DNA from: Candidatus Hydrogenedentota bacterium
Lineage (GTDB): Bacteria; Hydrogenedentota; Hydrogenedentia; Hydrogenedentales; SLHB01
Length of the DNA stretch: 31,824 bases
Reading direction: 5' to 3'
Assembly: GCA_029262095.1 (NCBI GenBank)
Contig: JAJDAB010000512.1
Location: forward strand, 1-31,824
Made by a program: the position numbers and the translations under genes. Positions 1 to 7,442 of the stretch are shown here, in pieces. The notes under the pieces are model-generated. The model ran no database searches, had not been told where the DNA came from, and was given only the letters and a program-made list of their open reading frames with translations. How positions within the stretch are numbered: position 1 is the stretch's first letter; the number at the start of each line of letters is the position of its first letter.

Positions 1-1810
1 GTAGGAAGCTGATCGATTTTAGTCTTGGTTCGTACATCTCGAGTACTTTGGGGATGTCTTTTGCTTCTTCGGGTTTGAAGGTGATGGTGGCGGAGACTTG
101 GTTGTCGGCCCAGTAGTATTGCATTTGGGCTACGTTTTCCATTTGTTCCCAGACGGAGACGTCGTCTTTGGATCGTTCGAAGTTTTTTTGGTGGACGGGG
201 AAGTATACGACCCAGGTGTTGTCGCCGTAGACGGATTCTTCGATGCGGAATCCGGCTTTTCGGATAGGTTCGATGAGCGGGCTGGTTTTGTCTAAGCGGA
301 TGGTGCGGTAATAGAACTCGGCGTGGGGGTAATGGATGCCGGGCGTTACGCCGGGGAGTAGTGATACGGTGCCGCTTGGTTTGACGCTGGTTTTTTTGAT
401 GCTCTCGGGGATGCAGAGCCAGTCCGCGTAGATTTGATCGAGTTTACAGACGTATTGATAGCCTTGGTCGCACCAGTCGAAGTGGTTGCGGCGGCCGTGG
501 CGTTCGAACGATTCGACGATGCCGGATTGGGAGAGGCCAATGCGGCGGTTGCGGAGCATGATGGCGTTGGTGCGTTCGTTGTGCGTGGGGACTAGCGTCA
601 CGGTCTTTGCGTAGAGGTAGGCGAATTTCAGCGTGCGTTCGTATTCTTCATAGGACTCGTGCAAGGACGGAAAGGTCTCGACCAGATTGCAGATCTCATA
701 GGACTCGAGGCTCTGCTCGGCGCACGGATTTGTGCCCGCGACTTTTTCGTCCTTGTAATCCATTTCGTCTTTGAGCCGGCCATAGGCGCGTGCGTTGTCC
801 AACCAGAAGTAACCGGGTTCGCCGTTTTTCGCGGTCTGTTCGCCGAGCGTTTTGTATTCCATGCCGACTTCCGCCGACACGCTGTTGTTCGATGCCCATC
901 GCCACGCTTTGAGTTGTTCGCCGTGGAGGTCCGGGTCTTTAAGTTTGAGGTATTCGCTGTCCGTCGGTTCGCCGAGCGCGAGTTCAGCGGTACGTCGTAC
1001 GCCGCCGGATACTACGCACTTGCCGATGACGTTCATCAGGTCGGTGATGTCGGATGAAGTGATGCCGTGGCCGATACGTGGTTTCAGGATGGTGTCGATA
1101 TTCGCGACACATTCCTGGAGCGGACCGGGGCCGGGCGCGATACCGCCGAACGTGCGGATGGGCTCTCCGACCGGGCGAATTTTCGAGTAATCGATCTTTG
1201 CAGGACGTGCACTATTGCCGATGTAGGACTCGAGCAAGATGCGGACGATTTCTACCCAGCCCTCTTTGGAATCCTCAACGACGTGCGTTTCATCCGAGAT
1301 TTCCGGGTCCGCGATATCGACGACGCCCGCGCCCTTGTTGTCGAATGCGACGCCCACGCCAAGCATCGACAAATCCATGAGGAAACAGAAGGGTCCGGAA
1401 AAATCGAATCCGATGTCGTGCGTCGATACAAATGCGCAATTGTTGAGTGCGCCGGAACCGCGTTCGTAGATGTAGTCCGTGCCCATCATCCAGAGGCCAC
1501 GTCCGGGGGGGAGGAACTTGAAGTTCCACATCAGCCGGTACATTTCCTGTGCCGACCGTTGCGCTTTGTCCGGATTCCACGGTAACCGCAAGTTGCGGCA
1601 GTGATTCAGTTGGATGGTGTAACAACCTTCGACGACCCGGCGGACGGTTTCAAAGTATTCTTCGGTGCGTTCGGTCTCGTTGTTCACGACACGCGCATAC
1701 GTTCGTTTGTAAGTGACGTACCCAAGCGGCCCCCACTCGGGTTGCCGGCCTTCGTAGTCGGCGATGAACGCATCGTCCATTTTGAATCGTTCGCGAATCG
1801 AGAACAGCAT
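1..1810 (-). CDS. nrdJ: Adenosylcobalamin-dependent ribonucleoside triphosphate reductase (class II), 3' end outside window
   Basis: Reduces ribonucleoside triphosphates to deoxyribonucleotides with a B12-generated radical, so it needs no oxygen. The frame is open from ATG at 1810 to the left edge (603 codons). The Lactobacillus leichmannii-type enzyme is about 740 aa, so the last fifth is missing here. N-terminal GPLGYVTYKRTYAR (res 27-40) matches the monomeric RTPR family. ALNNC gives the first active-site Cys (C125). GTNPCAE gives the putative thiyl-radical Cys and Glu (C363, E365), and EICN gives the second redox Cys (C374). KPSGTVS and the allosteric-region WASNNS are also present. GGGGG lies 5 nt before the start. 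It sits 199 nt downstream of thyX on the same strand and is probably co-transcribed; a weak TATAAG lies just upstream of it. The C-terminal redox cysteines cannot be checked in this window. Identity is confident; the gene is partial. Confidence 0.95.
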   Translation of the reverse strand, partial: MLFSIRERFKMDDAFIADYEGRQPEWGPLGYVTYKRTYARVVNNETERTEEYFETVRRVVEGCYTIQLNHCRNLRLPWNPDKAQRSAQEMYRLMWNFKFLPPGRGLWMMGTDYIYERGSGALNNCAFVSTHDIGFDFSGPFCFLMDLSMLGVGVAFDNKGAGVVDIADPEISDETHVVEDSKEGWVEIVRILLESYIGNSARPAKIDYSKIRPVGEPIRTFGGIAPGPGPLQECVANIDTILKPRIGHGITSSDITDLMNVIGKCVVSGGVRRTAELALGEPTDSEYLKLKDPDLHGEQLKAWRWASNNSVSAEVGMEYKTLGEQTAKNGEPGYFWLDNARAYGRLKDEMDYKDEKVAGTNPCAEQSLESYEICNLVETFPSLHESYEEYERTLKFAYLYAKTVTLVPTHNERTNAIMLRNRRIGLSQSGIVESFERHGRRNHFDWCDQGYQYVCKLDQIYADWLCIPESIKKTSVKPSGTVSLLPGVTPGIHYPHAEFYYRTIRLDKTSPLIEPIRKAGFRIEESVYGDNTWVVYFPVHQKNFERSKDDVSVWEQMENVAQMQYYWADNQVSATITFKPEEAKDIPKVLEMYEPRLKSISFL

Positions 1811-1886
1811 CGTAACCCCCTAGATCGTAATTCTTATACTTTTCGTCAAACCTTGAGCCATCTTGCAAATACTCGACTCAACCCAT

Positions 1887-1976
1887 GTCATTCCGAGCGT
1901 TGTTGAGGAATCTACCTTTGCGCCGTAGCGAGCTTGATAATTCGTGGTAGATCTCTCGACTTCGCTCGAGATGACT
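1887..1976. repeat. Imperfect 30-nt inverted repeat, interspersed REP-like element
   Basis: The arms at 1887-1916 and 1947-1976 pair at 23 of 30 positions around a 30-nt spacer. The left arm begins GTCATTCCGAGCG and ends GAATCTACC. The right arm is its near reverse complement (GGTAGATCTCTCG to GAGATGAC). The element fills the thyX-nrdJ gap. Its ends (GTCATT-CGAG ... AATCT) resemble the element at 23134-23167, so it probably belongs to a dispersed genomic repeat family. In RNA it would fold into a long hairpin and could tune thyX-nrdJ read-through. Confidence 0.7.
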
Positions 1977-2009
1977 TTTCTCTTGTGTAAATTGAACCCA
2001 ACATCCTGT

Positions 2010-2792
2010 CTAAACTTTGCGGTTCTTGGTCTGAAGCCACGGGATACCCTCGACGTCCGTGGACTCATAATCCCCCATTAGATTCGGATAGCGGTCTTTC
2101 ACCAACTCGTACACTTTAGCAAATACGAACCGGATTTCTTCTTCTGCGCCTGGATCGGTGCGCATCTCCAATACATGGCGTAGTGATCGCATGTTGCACG
2201 ACCAGCCGATGGTGGTCGCGACGCCGATGGGCGCTAGGCGGCGAAAGGCAGAAGTCAGCTTCTTTTTGACGTCAAACTTTTTTTCGTCGTCGATCTTATA
2301 CGCCTCGGCGAGTTCTTTTTGGACTTGTTCGAGATGCTCGACCGTGCGCGTCATGATCTCCATGCCAGCTTCGCTCTCTTTGATGTGCATCGGCACATAC
2401 GTCGACAAGCTGTCGAGGCGGACGAAGCGTAGCGACTCTTGCGAGATCGCCGTGCCCGCACGATGGCGGACGAGCTCGTGCGTGAATACGCGACTCACAT
2501 CTGCAAAAACGAAATTGAGCATGGCGTGTTCGAGCACGCTGCCGTGGCCGACTTCGAGAATGTGTCCGAGGTACGGGCCATTACCTTCGCGTGTGCGCGT
2601 GACGTTTGGGTTCAATCCTGGCTTGAATGACCGGTAACACAAACGCCCCAACATTTCCGTCAAGCGCTCCGCGTCGCTGGGCGCATCCGACGTCCATTCG
2701 GGCGCGCCGACGTGTTCGAGGTAGTCTTGCAACTGATCCTCGATGATGCGGGTTTCCCCGACTAGAAACACTTTTGGTTCAACGAATTTCAT
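2010..2792 (-). CDS. thyX: FAD-dependent thymidylate synthase ThyX
   Basis: Methylates dUMP to dTMP using methylene-tetrahydrofolate, with FAD/NADPH as reductant. The protein is 260 aa, near the usual 220-260. The ThyX signature is seen as RHRAGTAISQESLR from residue 109. The spacing from RHR to the nucleophile-region Ser (S120) is 8 residues, one more than the commonly quoted RHRX7S; I recall this variant from larger ThyX proteins. EVGHGSVLEHA (res 80-90) is the other conserved FAD/dUMP-binding block. It starts at ATG 2792 after a GAGGGGG tract. It is the first gene of a minus-strand unit leading into nrdJ, so two deoxynucleotide-supply enzymes share one control region. Two promoters and a NrdR-box pair lie upstream. 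Confidence 0.95.
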   Translation of the reverse strand: MKFVEPKVFLVGETRIIEDQLQDYLEHVGAPEWTSDAPSDAERLTEMLGRLCYRSFKPGLNPNVTRTREGNGPYLGHILEVGHGSVLEHAMLNFVFADVSRVFTHELVRHRAGTAISQESLRFVRLDSLSTYVPMHIKESEAGMEIMTRTVEHLEQVQKELAEAYKIDDEKKFDVKKKLTSAFRRLAPIGVATTIGWSCNMRSLRHVLEMRTDPGAEEEIRFVFAKVYELVKDRYPNLMGDYESTDVEGIPWLQTKNRKV

Positions 2793-2817
2793 GCCCCCTC
2801 ACAAGGTGGACTCGTTC

Positions 2818-2833
2818 TTCGCGCAGGCGCGAA
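2818..2833. promoter_or_regulatory. Perfect 16-bp dyad in the thyX leader
   Basis: Plus-strand TTCGCGC-AG-GCGCGAA is a perfect inverted repeat with a 2-nt centre, 26 nt upstream of the thyX start. It could be a short hairpin in the leader or a protein operator. The T-run needed for a classical terminator is absent. Function unknown. Confidence 0.4.
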
Positions 2834-2903
2834 AACGGCCCCGGTGTACGTTGCGGACGGCTGATCCCCCAAACCGATGGCGGCCGCCGCAAGTTGGGGA
2901 GGG

Positions 2904-2932
2904 ATTATAGAAATGGGGGGCGAGTCTGTCTA
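2904..2932 (-). promoter_or_regulatory. Proximal sigma-70-like promoter for thyX
   Basis: On the minus strand TAGACA (2932-2927) is followed after exactly 17 nt by a perfect TATAAT (2909-2904). Transcription would begin near 2897, about 105 nt before the thyX ATG. The predicted leader holds a paired TTGCGG/CCGCAA stem and the perfect dyad TTCGCGC-CT-GCGCGAA (2818-2833). No cobalamin-riboswitch B12 box was seen in it. Confidence 0.7.
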
Positions 2933-3043
2933 GCCTGATGTTTTGCGACGCGTTCGCGCGTAGCGATCGCGGATTTATGGAGCTTCGTTGTCGTGGTATC
3001 CGGGCTCGCAATACATCATCCTCCCGGTTTATTGGATTCGACG

Positions 3044-3072
3044 ATCATATCAGGAAACGGCCAAGCCGTCAA
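3044..3072 (-). promoter_or_regulatory. Distal sigma-70-like promoter for thyX-nrdJ
   Basis: On the minus strand TTGACG (3072-3067) is followed after exactly 17 nt by TATGAT (3049-3044). Each hexamer differs from consensus at one position. The downstream NrdR-box-like site overlaps the -35 hexamer, the placement expected of a repressed nrd promoter. A short dyad ACGGC-CAA-GCCGT (3057-3069) lies within the spacer/-35 region. The predicted transcript has a leader of about 245 nt and passes through the proximal promoter. Confidence 0.6.
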
Positions 3073-3114
3073 AATGCAGTGTGTTAAACTATCTTAAAGC
3101 ACAATATGTAGTGA
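3067..3114. promoter_or_regulatory. Pair of NrdR-box-like operators
   Basis: NrdR represses ribonucleotide reductase genes by binding paired 16-bp boxes (consensus as I recall it: acaCwAtATaTwGtgt). The box at 3099-3114 (GCACAATATGTAGTGA) matches 13 of 16 positions. The box at 3067-3082 (CGTCAAAATGCAGTGT) matches 10 of 16. Their starts are 32 bp apart, about three helical turns, which is the usual pair spacing. The weaker box overlaps the -35 of the distal promoter. They face thyX-nrdJ, a class II RNR gene. No nrdR gene is in the window. Confidence 0.6.
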
Positions 3115-3215
3115 GTGGGTTATTCCGCCCTCGAACCAAGTAGTATTATAGCTGAATATATACTCAGGTGTAAATCATTTCTTCACCATCGCAATCATCA
3201 ATCCAAGGCATCGGT

Positions 3216-4883
3216 ATGCAGGCGCTCCGCGATCTACGGCGGCCGCGCGTGTTGCACCCGTTCATGCTTGCGGCGTGTCCGGTGTTGGCGCTCTACGGCC
3301 AGAACGCTGCGACGCTGACCATCGATCGCATCTATCCCGCCCTGGCCGTTTACCTGTTAGGTGCGTTTGCCGTGTGGCTGGTCCTGGCGCGAGCACGCGG
3401 GGATATCCATCGCGCAGGCGCGGCGACATCGGTGTTGTTGTTTTCCGGTTTTCTCGTTTGGCCGATTCTTGAGTCAGTCATTGAAATGATCGTTCCCATC
3501 CGAGGCACGTTGTCTACTTCGATCGCGCTTGGCGGCGTCTTGATTGCCTTGGTCCTAGCATGCACGGCCTGGTTTATGCGCGCACGAACACGAACCGGGC
3601 GCGTGTTGATCGTAGTTGCGTTGGTTGTATTCGTACTCTTGAGTGTGGCGACTTCACCGGCTTATGGTCGACGTGCCGCAGTTGCCATTTCGCTCTACTG
3701 TGTGTTGAGTGTTGTGATCGCCGGTTCATTCTTGGTGTTTGCCGGTGACCGTTTTCGATTGACCAGTACGGGAAACGTGTTCGGCGGCGCGTTGATCGTT
3801 TTATACGCGGGCTATGCGCTTGTCCAGGAACGTGCGCAAGCGACGCTGCCCGATTGGTCGCCCACACAATTAAGAGAGTACTCGATATTCGATTCGAATG
3901 GAGTGGCATTTGCGCAGCCGGACGTGTACGTTCTTGCGCTCGATGGGTATCCTCGTGCATCCGTATTGGCGGAGGCTTTTCAATACGACAACGCCCCTTT
4001 CTTGAGTGATTTGTCGTCGCAGGGTTTTACAGTAGCGGCGGGCGTAGACGCGGCGTATGCCGAGCCTGTCCACGCGCTTGCAGCATGCTTCAACCTTGCG
4101 CCCGTTGAAGCGTGGATACCGGAAACATTGCCCGCTGGTGCGCGTGCTCATTACATTCAACGTGCGTTGGATGATAGCCTCTTGCTTAAAGTGTTGCATG
4201 ATCGCGGTTACGAATGTATCGGTTTCGATTCGGGTATCGAAGCGTTGCGGCCGTCATCGCAATTCGATCAAACGTTGAAGCCGATGACGGTGCTAAGTGA
4301 ATTCGAACGGATACTCTGCGATCGTACGATTGCTGCACGCGCGCTCCAACTTTATTTTCATGTTCGTTATCGCAACCCCGTCTACTGGCAATTTGAACCC
4401 ACTCGGCGTTACGTGGAGTTCGTGTTGGAAAGACTGCCTTTGGTTGCAGAAGCTGAAGGCCGTCAACCCCGTTTTGTCTTTGCGTACTTGCCGGTACCTG
4501 AACCTCCGTTCATATTTCGTGATGATGGCGCGCGCGCTTTTCCCTATGCCGTGGGTCCGTTGGACACCGCGCGACTATTTTTTGATCCCGAGATTCATCG
4601 ACGGGCATTTCTTGATCAGTTGGCGTATCTAAATGTTCGCATCTCTGACGCTGTGCGTGAAATTCAAGCGAACGCGAAACGGCCTAGTGTCATCGTAGTC
4701 ATGTCGCTCAGGGGTGCAGCGTTGCGTGGATCGGCTGCGGGTCCGCCGCCGCGCGCACCAGTCCTTGCGGCGGCGCGAAGCGATCGTGGAGACGTAGATA
4801 ATAGTACACCTATGTCCTTAGTTAGTTGGTTTACAGGCGTCGTTGCCGACGCCTTGGAGAGGAGTTCAGGGGGGCGGCGCTAA
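3216..4883 (+). CDS. Membrane protein with degenerate sulfatase/alkaline-phosphatase-fold domain
   Basis: The protein is 555 aa. The N-terminal third has about six hydrophobic segments (roughly res 14-28, 41-58, 70-90, 103-120, 128-145, 153-175) and a possible seventh near 188-203. An extracytoplasmic domain follows. PDVYVLALDGYPRASVL (235-251), YDNAPFLSDL and GFTVAA match the start of membrane sulfatase-like hydrolases (PF00884 type, usually PDIYYIxLDGYxR...YDNSxFL). The later landmarks are altered. The usual SNYAQT region reads AAYAEP (279-284). The FAHxxxPHPPF region reads FAYLPVPEPPF (422-432). The SDHG metal motif reads SLRG (497-500). The frame is intact, so this looks like a non-catalytic relative, not a broken gene. 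It stands alone 289 nt before the ATPase operon on the same strand. The start at ATG 3216 has only a weak AAGG upstream. Substrate or partner unknown. Confidence 0.7.
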   Translation: MQALRDLRRPRVLHPFMLAACPVLALYGQNAATLTIDRIYPALAVYLLGAFAVWLVLARARGDIHRAGAATSVLLFSGFLVWPILESVIEMIVPIRGTLSTSIALGGVLIALVLACTAWFMRARTRTGRVLIVVALVVFVLLSVATSPAYGRRAAVAISLYCVLSVVIAGSFLVFAGDRFRLTSTGNVFGGALIVLYAGYALVQERAQATLPDWSPTQLREYSIFDSNGVAFAQPDVYVLALDGYPRASVLAEAFQYDNAPFLSDLSSQGFTVAAGVDAAYAEPVHALAACFNLAPVEAWIPETLPAGARAHYIQRALDDSLLLKVLHDRGYECIGFDSGIEALRPSSQFDQTLKPMTVLSEFERILCDRTIAARALQLYFHVRYRNPVYWQFEPTRRYVEFVLERLPLVAEAEGRQPRFVFAYLPVPEPPFIFRDDGARAFPYAVGPLDTARLFFDPEIHRRAFLDQLAYLNVRISDAVREIQANAKRPSVIVVMSLRGAALRGSAAGPPPRAPVLAAARSDRGDVDNSTPMSLVSWFTGVVADALERSSGGRR

Positions 4884-5172
4884 GTAACCTCGCCGTCTTT
4901 TGCAGTATCGATATTTGGTTCGTTCTAGCTCGCCTTTTTCGAAATCCTGTCACTCGATAGCGTTGTAAGTCGTTTATTTATAGCTTATTAGCCTAATTCG
5001 TGACTGAAAGAACGATTTTACTTGACTACGCCTAATCGCTTTTGGCAACATTAGGTCGTGCGCTGGACTAGCCGATTCTTGCGGGTGCGTAATCGAGTTG
5101 GCTGTACCCGGATCCCGCGTTCATTTGCGGCATTTTGGTCTTCTTTTCCGGCGTATTCTCATAGGGTGTGAC
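4884..5172. other. Intergenic region upstream of the V/A-ATPase operon
   Basis: This 289-nt stretch is more A+T-rich than its surroundings and presumably contains the ATPase operon promoter. TTGACT at 5022-5027 is a fair -35, but no good -10 follows at 16-18 nt. A six-base dyad CCTAAT...ATTAGG spans about 5030-5055. No terminator for the preceding gene and no small ORF with a convincing start was found. Confidence 0.4.
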
Positions 5173-5523
5173 GTGGACAATTCTGGTCAAAATAATTCCG
5201 GTCACAAAGGCGTACTTAGCAAAGTCGCTCAGCACGAGCGTGAGTTATTGGCCAAAGTTCGGGAAGCCGAATTGGCTGCTCAACGTACGATTGACTCGGC
5301 GAAGCAGGAAGCGGCCCGCATTGCCGCGGAAGCTGAAAAGACTTTGAATGAAGAGATTGACTCCATGCGTCGTGCATCTGAAGACAAGCGTGGTATTGAG
5401 CGCGAGTCTATTATGAACGCGGCCCAGCAACAAGTCGCTACCGGTCGAAGTAAGGCGGAAGCGCATCTCGACGCTGCGACGCGCGAAGTCGTCGCGCTCA
5501 TTCTTCCCGGGGGTACGTCATGA
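5173..5523 (+). CDS. V/A-type ATP synthase subunit G/H (peripheral stalk coiled coil)
   Basis: First gene of the ATPase operon, 116 aa from GTG 5173, which is preceded by AGGG at a normal distance. A longer in-frame start at 5098 exists but adds an unconserved stretch without a ribosome site. Apart from short ends, the protein is one continuous charged alanine-rich helix (about res 15-105, e.g. AKVREAELAAQRTIDSAKQE), as in the G/H (AhaH/NtpF-type) subunit. That subunit pairs with subunit E to form the peripheral stalk linking the catalytic head to subunit I. The family is called mainly from position and coiled-coil character, because sequence conservation is low in such subunits. The stop overlaps the start of subunit I in an ATGA junction. 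Confidence 0.8.
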   Translation: MDNSGQNNSGHKGVLSKVAQHERELLAKVREAELAAQRTIDSAKQEAARIAAEAEKTLNEEIDSMRRASEDKRGIERESIMNAAQQQVATGRSKAEAHLDAATREVVALILPGGTS

Positions 5524-7442
5524 TTGCGCGCATGGAACGCGTTGAAGTCGTATGTGTTCGGGAAAGTCTGTCCGATCTTGCGGCATTCATTCAGGCGCAA
5601 GGCGTGATGCACATGGAAGAAGTCCCGCTCGTATTTGAAGATGATGCGGATTACCTCCATCGCACCCATATCCCGGAAGACCAGCGCGAAGAGTATGACC
5701 TGCTCGATGCATTTCGACGGAACATATCGGAAGTTCGTCCGCTGCTGAGTACGAATCCGTCGCACGAAGTTGTGACAGCGGCAACGCAGCGGTTAACGAC
5801 ACAAGGTCAAGATGCATGGCGTTCGTTGGCGCGAACCATTAGCAGAAATCTTCGTCGGCTGGCACGCCGCCGCGTCAATATTCAAGACAATCTCGAAGTC
5901 CTCAACAATTTCAAGAACAATCTCGAAACCATTGAGCCTTTGGTGCAACAACGCGACGTTCAGCTTGGCAAGAACGCGCGCGCGTTTGTGCTCAAAGGTG
6001 ATGTCACGCGGGCTTTGGAGCGTCTTGAAGAGGCGCTCAACGAAAAGATCGGTTCCGATGCGACGTTGCTTTCCCGGACGATGGGAAAGAACGTTGCTGC
6101 GGGTGTCATCACGCATCCCGAAGCAAAGAGTGACGCGGTTGCGACCGTCATGCGCGAACAACACATCGCGACGGTCGATGTGCCGGATCAGGCGTTGGAA
6201 GGGATGTCGTTGCGTGATATGATCGCCAAATTGAATGGCAACGTTGCGTCCCAGGAAAGCAATTTGACCGCGGTGCAGTCCGAAATCGACGCGTACTCCG
6301 CGGAAGTCGGTGCAGATGTAGTGGCGCTTGAACGCATCGTTAATGATCGCGTGGCTCAATATACGGTATGCGGAAATTTCGCCAATAGCGAATTGCTCGG
6401 TGTCATTCATGGCTGGGTGCCTACCGATGAGACAAAGTCGTTTACTGCGGATCTGGAAGAGAAGTTCCCGGGTAAAGTTGCGGTTGATGTGTTGCCACAA
6501 AGTGAAGTCGATCCGAATCGTGTTCCGACGCTGCTGAAGAATCATCCCTGGTTTAAACCCTTTGAAGTCTTGTTAATGCTATTCAAACCGCCTACCTACG
6601 GAACATACGATCCGACCGCGCTCGTCGCGATTTCGTTCATTCTGTTCTACGGATTTATCTTGGGCGATGCGGTATATGGTGCGATTATTCTTAGCGTTGG
6701 ATTCTGGATTTTCCGGAAATGGAATCATCACGAAGTTGTTCGTTCAATCGGGATCGTCGCGATGTCAATGGGCGTATCGTCCATCGTGTTCGGGGTGATA
6801 TACGGAGAATACCTCGGCGACTTTGCTGAGAAGGCTTTCCACGTACCCTATCTGTTCCATCGCGCGCATGAGACCGATACGCTTCTTTTGTATGGCATCA
6901 TGTTCGGCGTGGTCCACATTCCGCTGTCGATGATCTTGGGTATTCGTGAAAAATTGGCGCACGGCCACACGAAACACGCCTACGAGCAAGTTGGTATGTT
7001 GATGGGTTTGACGGCGATTGGTATCGGTATTTTCGGCGGGTACGCGCATTGGCCGGTATTTGACTCGACACCGATGTATGTCCTCGCGGGCATCCTGTTC
7101 ATCGGTGGCGCGGGCCTGTTGCTCGGATTGATGGGGCCGCTCGGCCTGATAAACATTCTCGAAATCGTTTCACTCGTTGGAAACGTGTTGTCCTATGCGC
7201 GTTTGATGGCGCTGGGCGTTGCGTCGATCGCGTTGGCTGATATCGCGAACGGTGCTGCGCGCGAGCAAGTGTTTTACATTGGCATCCCGGTCGCAATTCT
7301 AGTTCATGCTCTTAACCTCGGCATCGGTGTATTTAGTCCAACGCTTCATTCGTTGCGTCTGAATTACGTTGAGTTTTTGCCGAAGTTCTATTCACCTGAA
7401 GGTAGCAGCTACAAACCTTTCAAAAAGGAGGCGGTATGGTAA
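5520..7442 (+). CDS. V/A-type ATP synthase subunit I (membrane stator, a-subunit homologue)
   Basis: This 640-aa membrane subunit provides the ion half-channels against the K ring. The N-terminal half (res 1-350) is soluble and largely helical, with the family opening MIARMERVEVVCVRESLSDL. Residues about 360-620 hold 7-8 transmembrane helices, including the conserved FYGFILGDAVYGAII (376-390) and SYARLMALGVA (558-568). R561 is the expected essential Arg that faces the c-ring carboxylate. It is translationally coupled to the upstream gene (ATGA overlap), and its last codons overlap the start of subunit K. A strong AAAGGAGG ribosome site for K lies inside its 3' end. Length and motifs are typical. 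Confidence 0.95.
   Translation: MIARMERVEVVCVRESLSDLAAFIQAQGVMHMEEVPLVFEDDADYLHRTHIPEDQREEYDLLDAFRRNISEVRPLLSTNPSHEVVTAATQRLTTQGQDAWRSLARTISRNLRRLARRRVNIQDNLEVLNNFKNNLETIEPLVQQRDVQLGKNARAFVLKGDVTRALERLEEALNEKIGSDATLLSRTMGKNVAAGVITHPEAKSDAVATVMREQHIATVDVPDQALEGMSLRDMIAKLNGNVASQESNLTAVQSEIDAYSAEVGADVVALERIVNDRVAQYTVCGNFANSELLGVIHGWVPTDETKSFTADLEEKFPGKVAVDVLPQSEVDPNRVPTLLKNHPWFKPFEVLLMLFKPPTYGTYDPTALVAISFILFYGFILGDAVYGAIILSVGFWIFRKWNHHEVVRSIGIVAMSMGVSSIVFGVIYGEYLGDFAEKAFHVPYLFHRAHETDTLLLYGIMFGVVHIPLSMILGIREKLAHGHTKHAYEQVGMLMGLTAIGIGIFGGYAHWPVFDSTPMYVLAGILFIGGAGLLLGLMGPLGLINILEIVSLVGNVLSYARLMALGVASIALADIANGAAREQVFYIGIPVAILVHALNLGIGVFSPTLHSLRLNYVEFLPKFYSPEGSSYKPFKKEAVW

Larger units (their letters stand above)
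2793..3215. other. Divergent intergenic region between thyX and the sulfatase-like gene
   Basis: This 423-nt region holds the two minus-strand promoters, the NrdR-box-like pair and the leader dyad listed separately. The right third (about 3085-3180) is distinctly A+T-rich and carries several TATA-like hexamers on the plus strand (TATTAT, TATACT). None has a convincing -35 partner, so no promoter is called for the rightward gene. No small gene or RNA was recognised. Confidence 0.6.

Noticed and set aside
2793..3040. Cobalamin riboswitch controlling the B12-dependent reductase
   Set aside because: The leader was read for the conserved B12-box core (GCCACTG) and flanking stems. Neither was found.
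4690..4883. Frameshift explaining loss of the SDHG motif in the sulfatase-like gene
   Set aside because: The reading frame is continuous and the hydrophobic strand PSVIVVMS before the motif is in frame, so the SLRG replacement is a true substitution and not a shift.
5022..5055. Promoter for the ATPase operon at TTGACT
   Set aside because: No acceptable -10 hexamer at 16-18 nt spacing, so it is mentioned only as a possible element.
5793..6545. Long open frame (250 codons) on the minus strand inside the subunit I gene
   Set aside because: It is the antisense shadow of a strongly conserved V/A-ATPase gene, has no recognisable protein features and no ribosome site.
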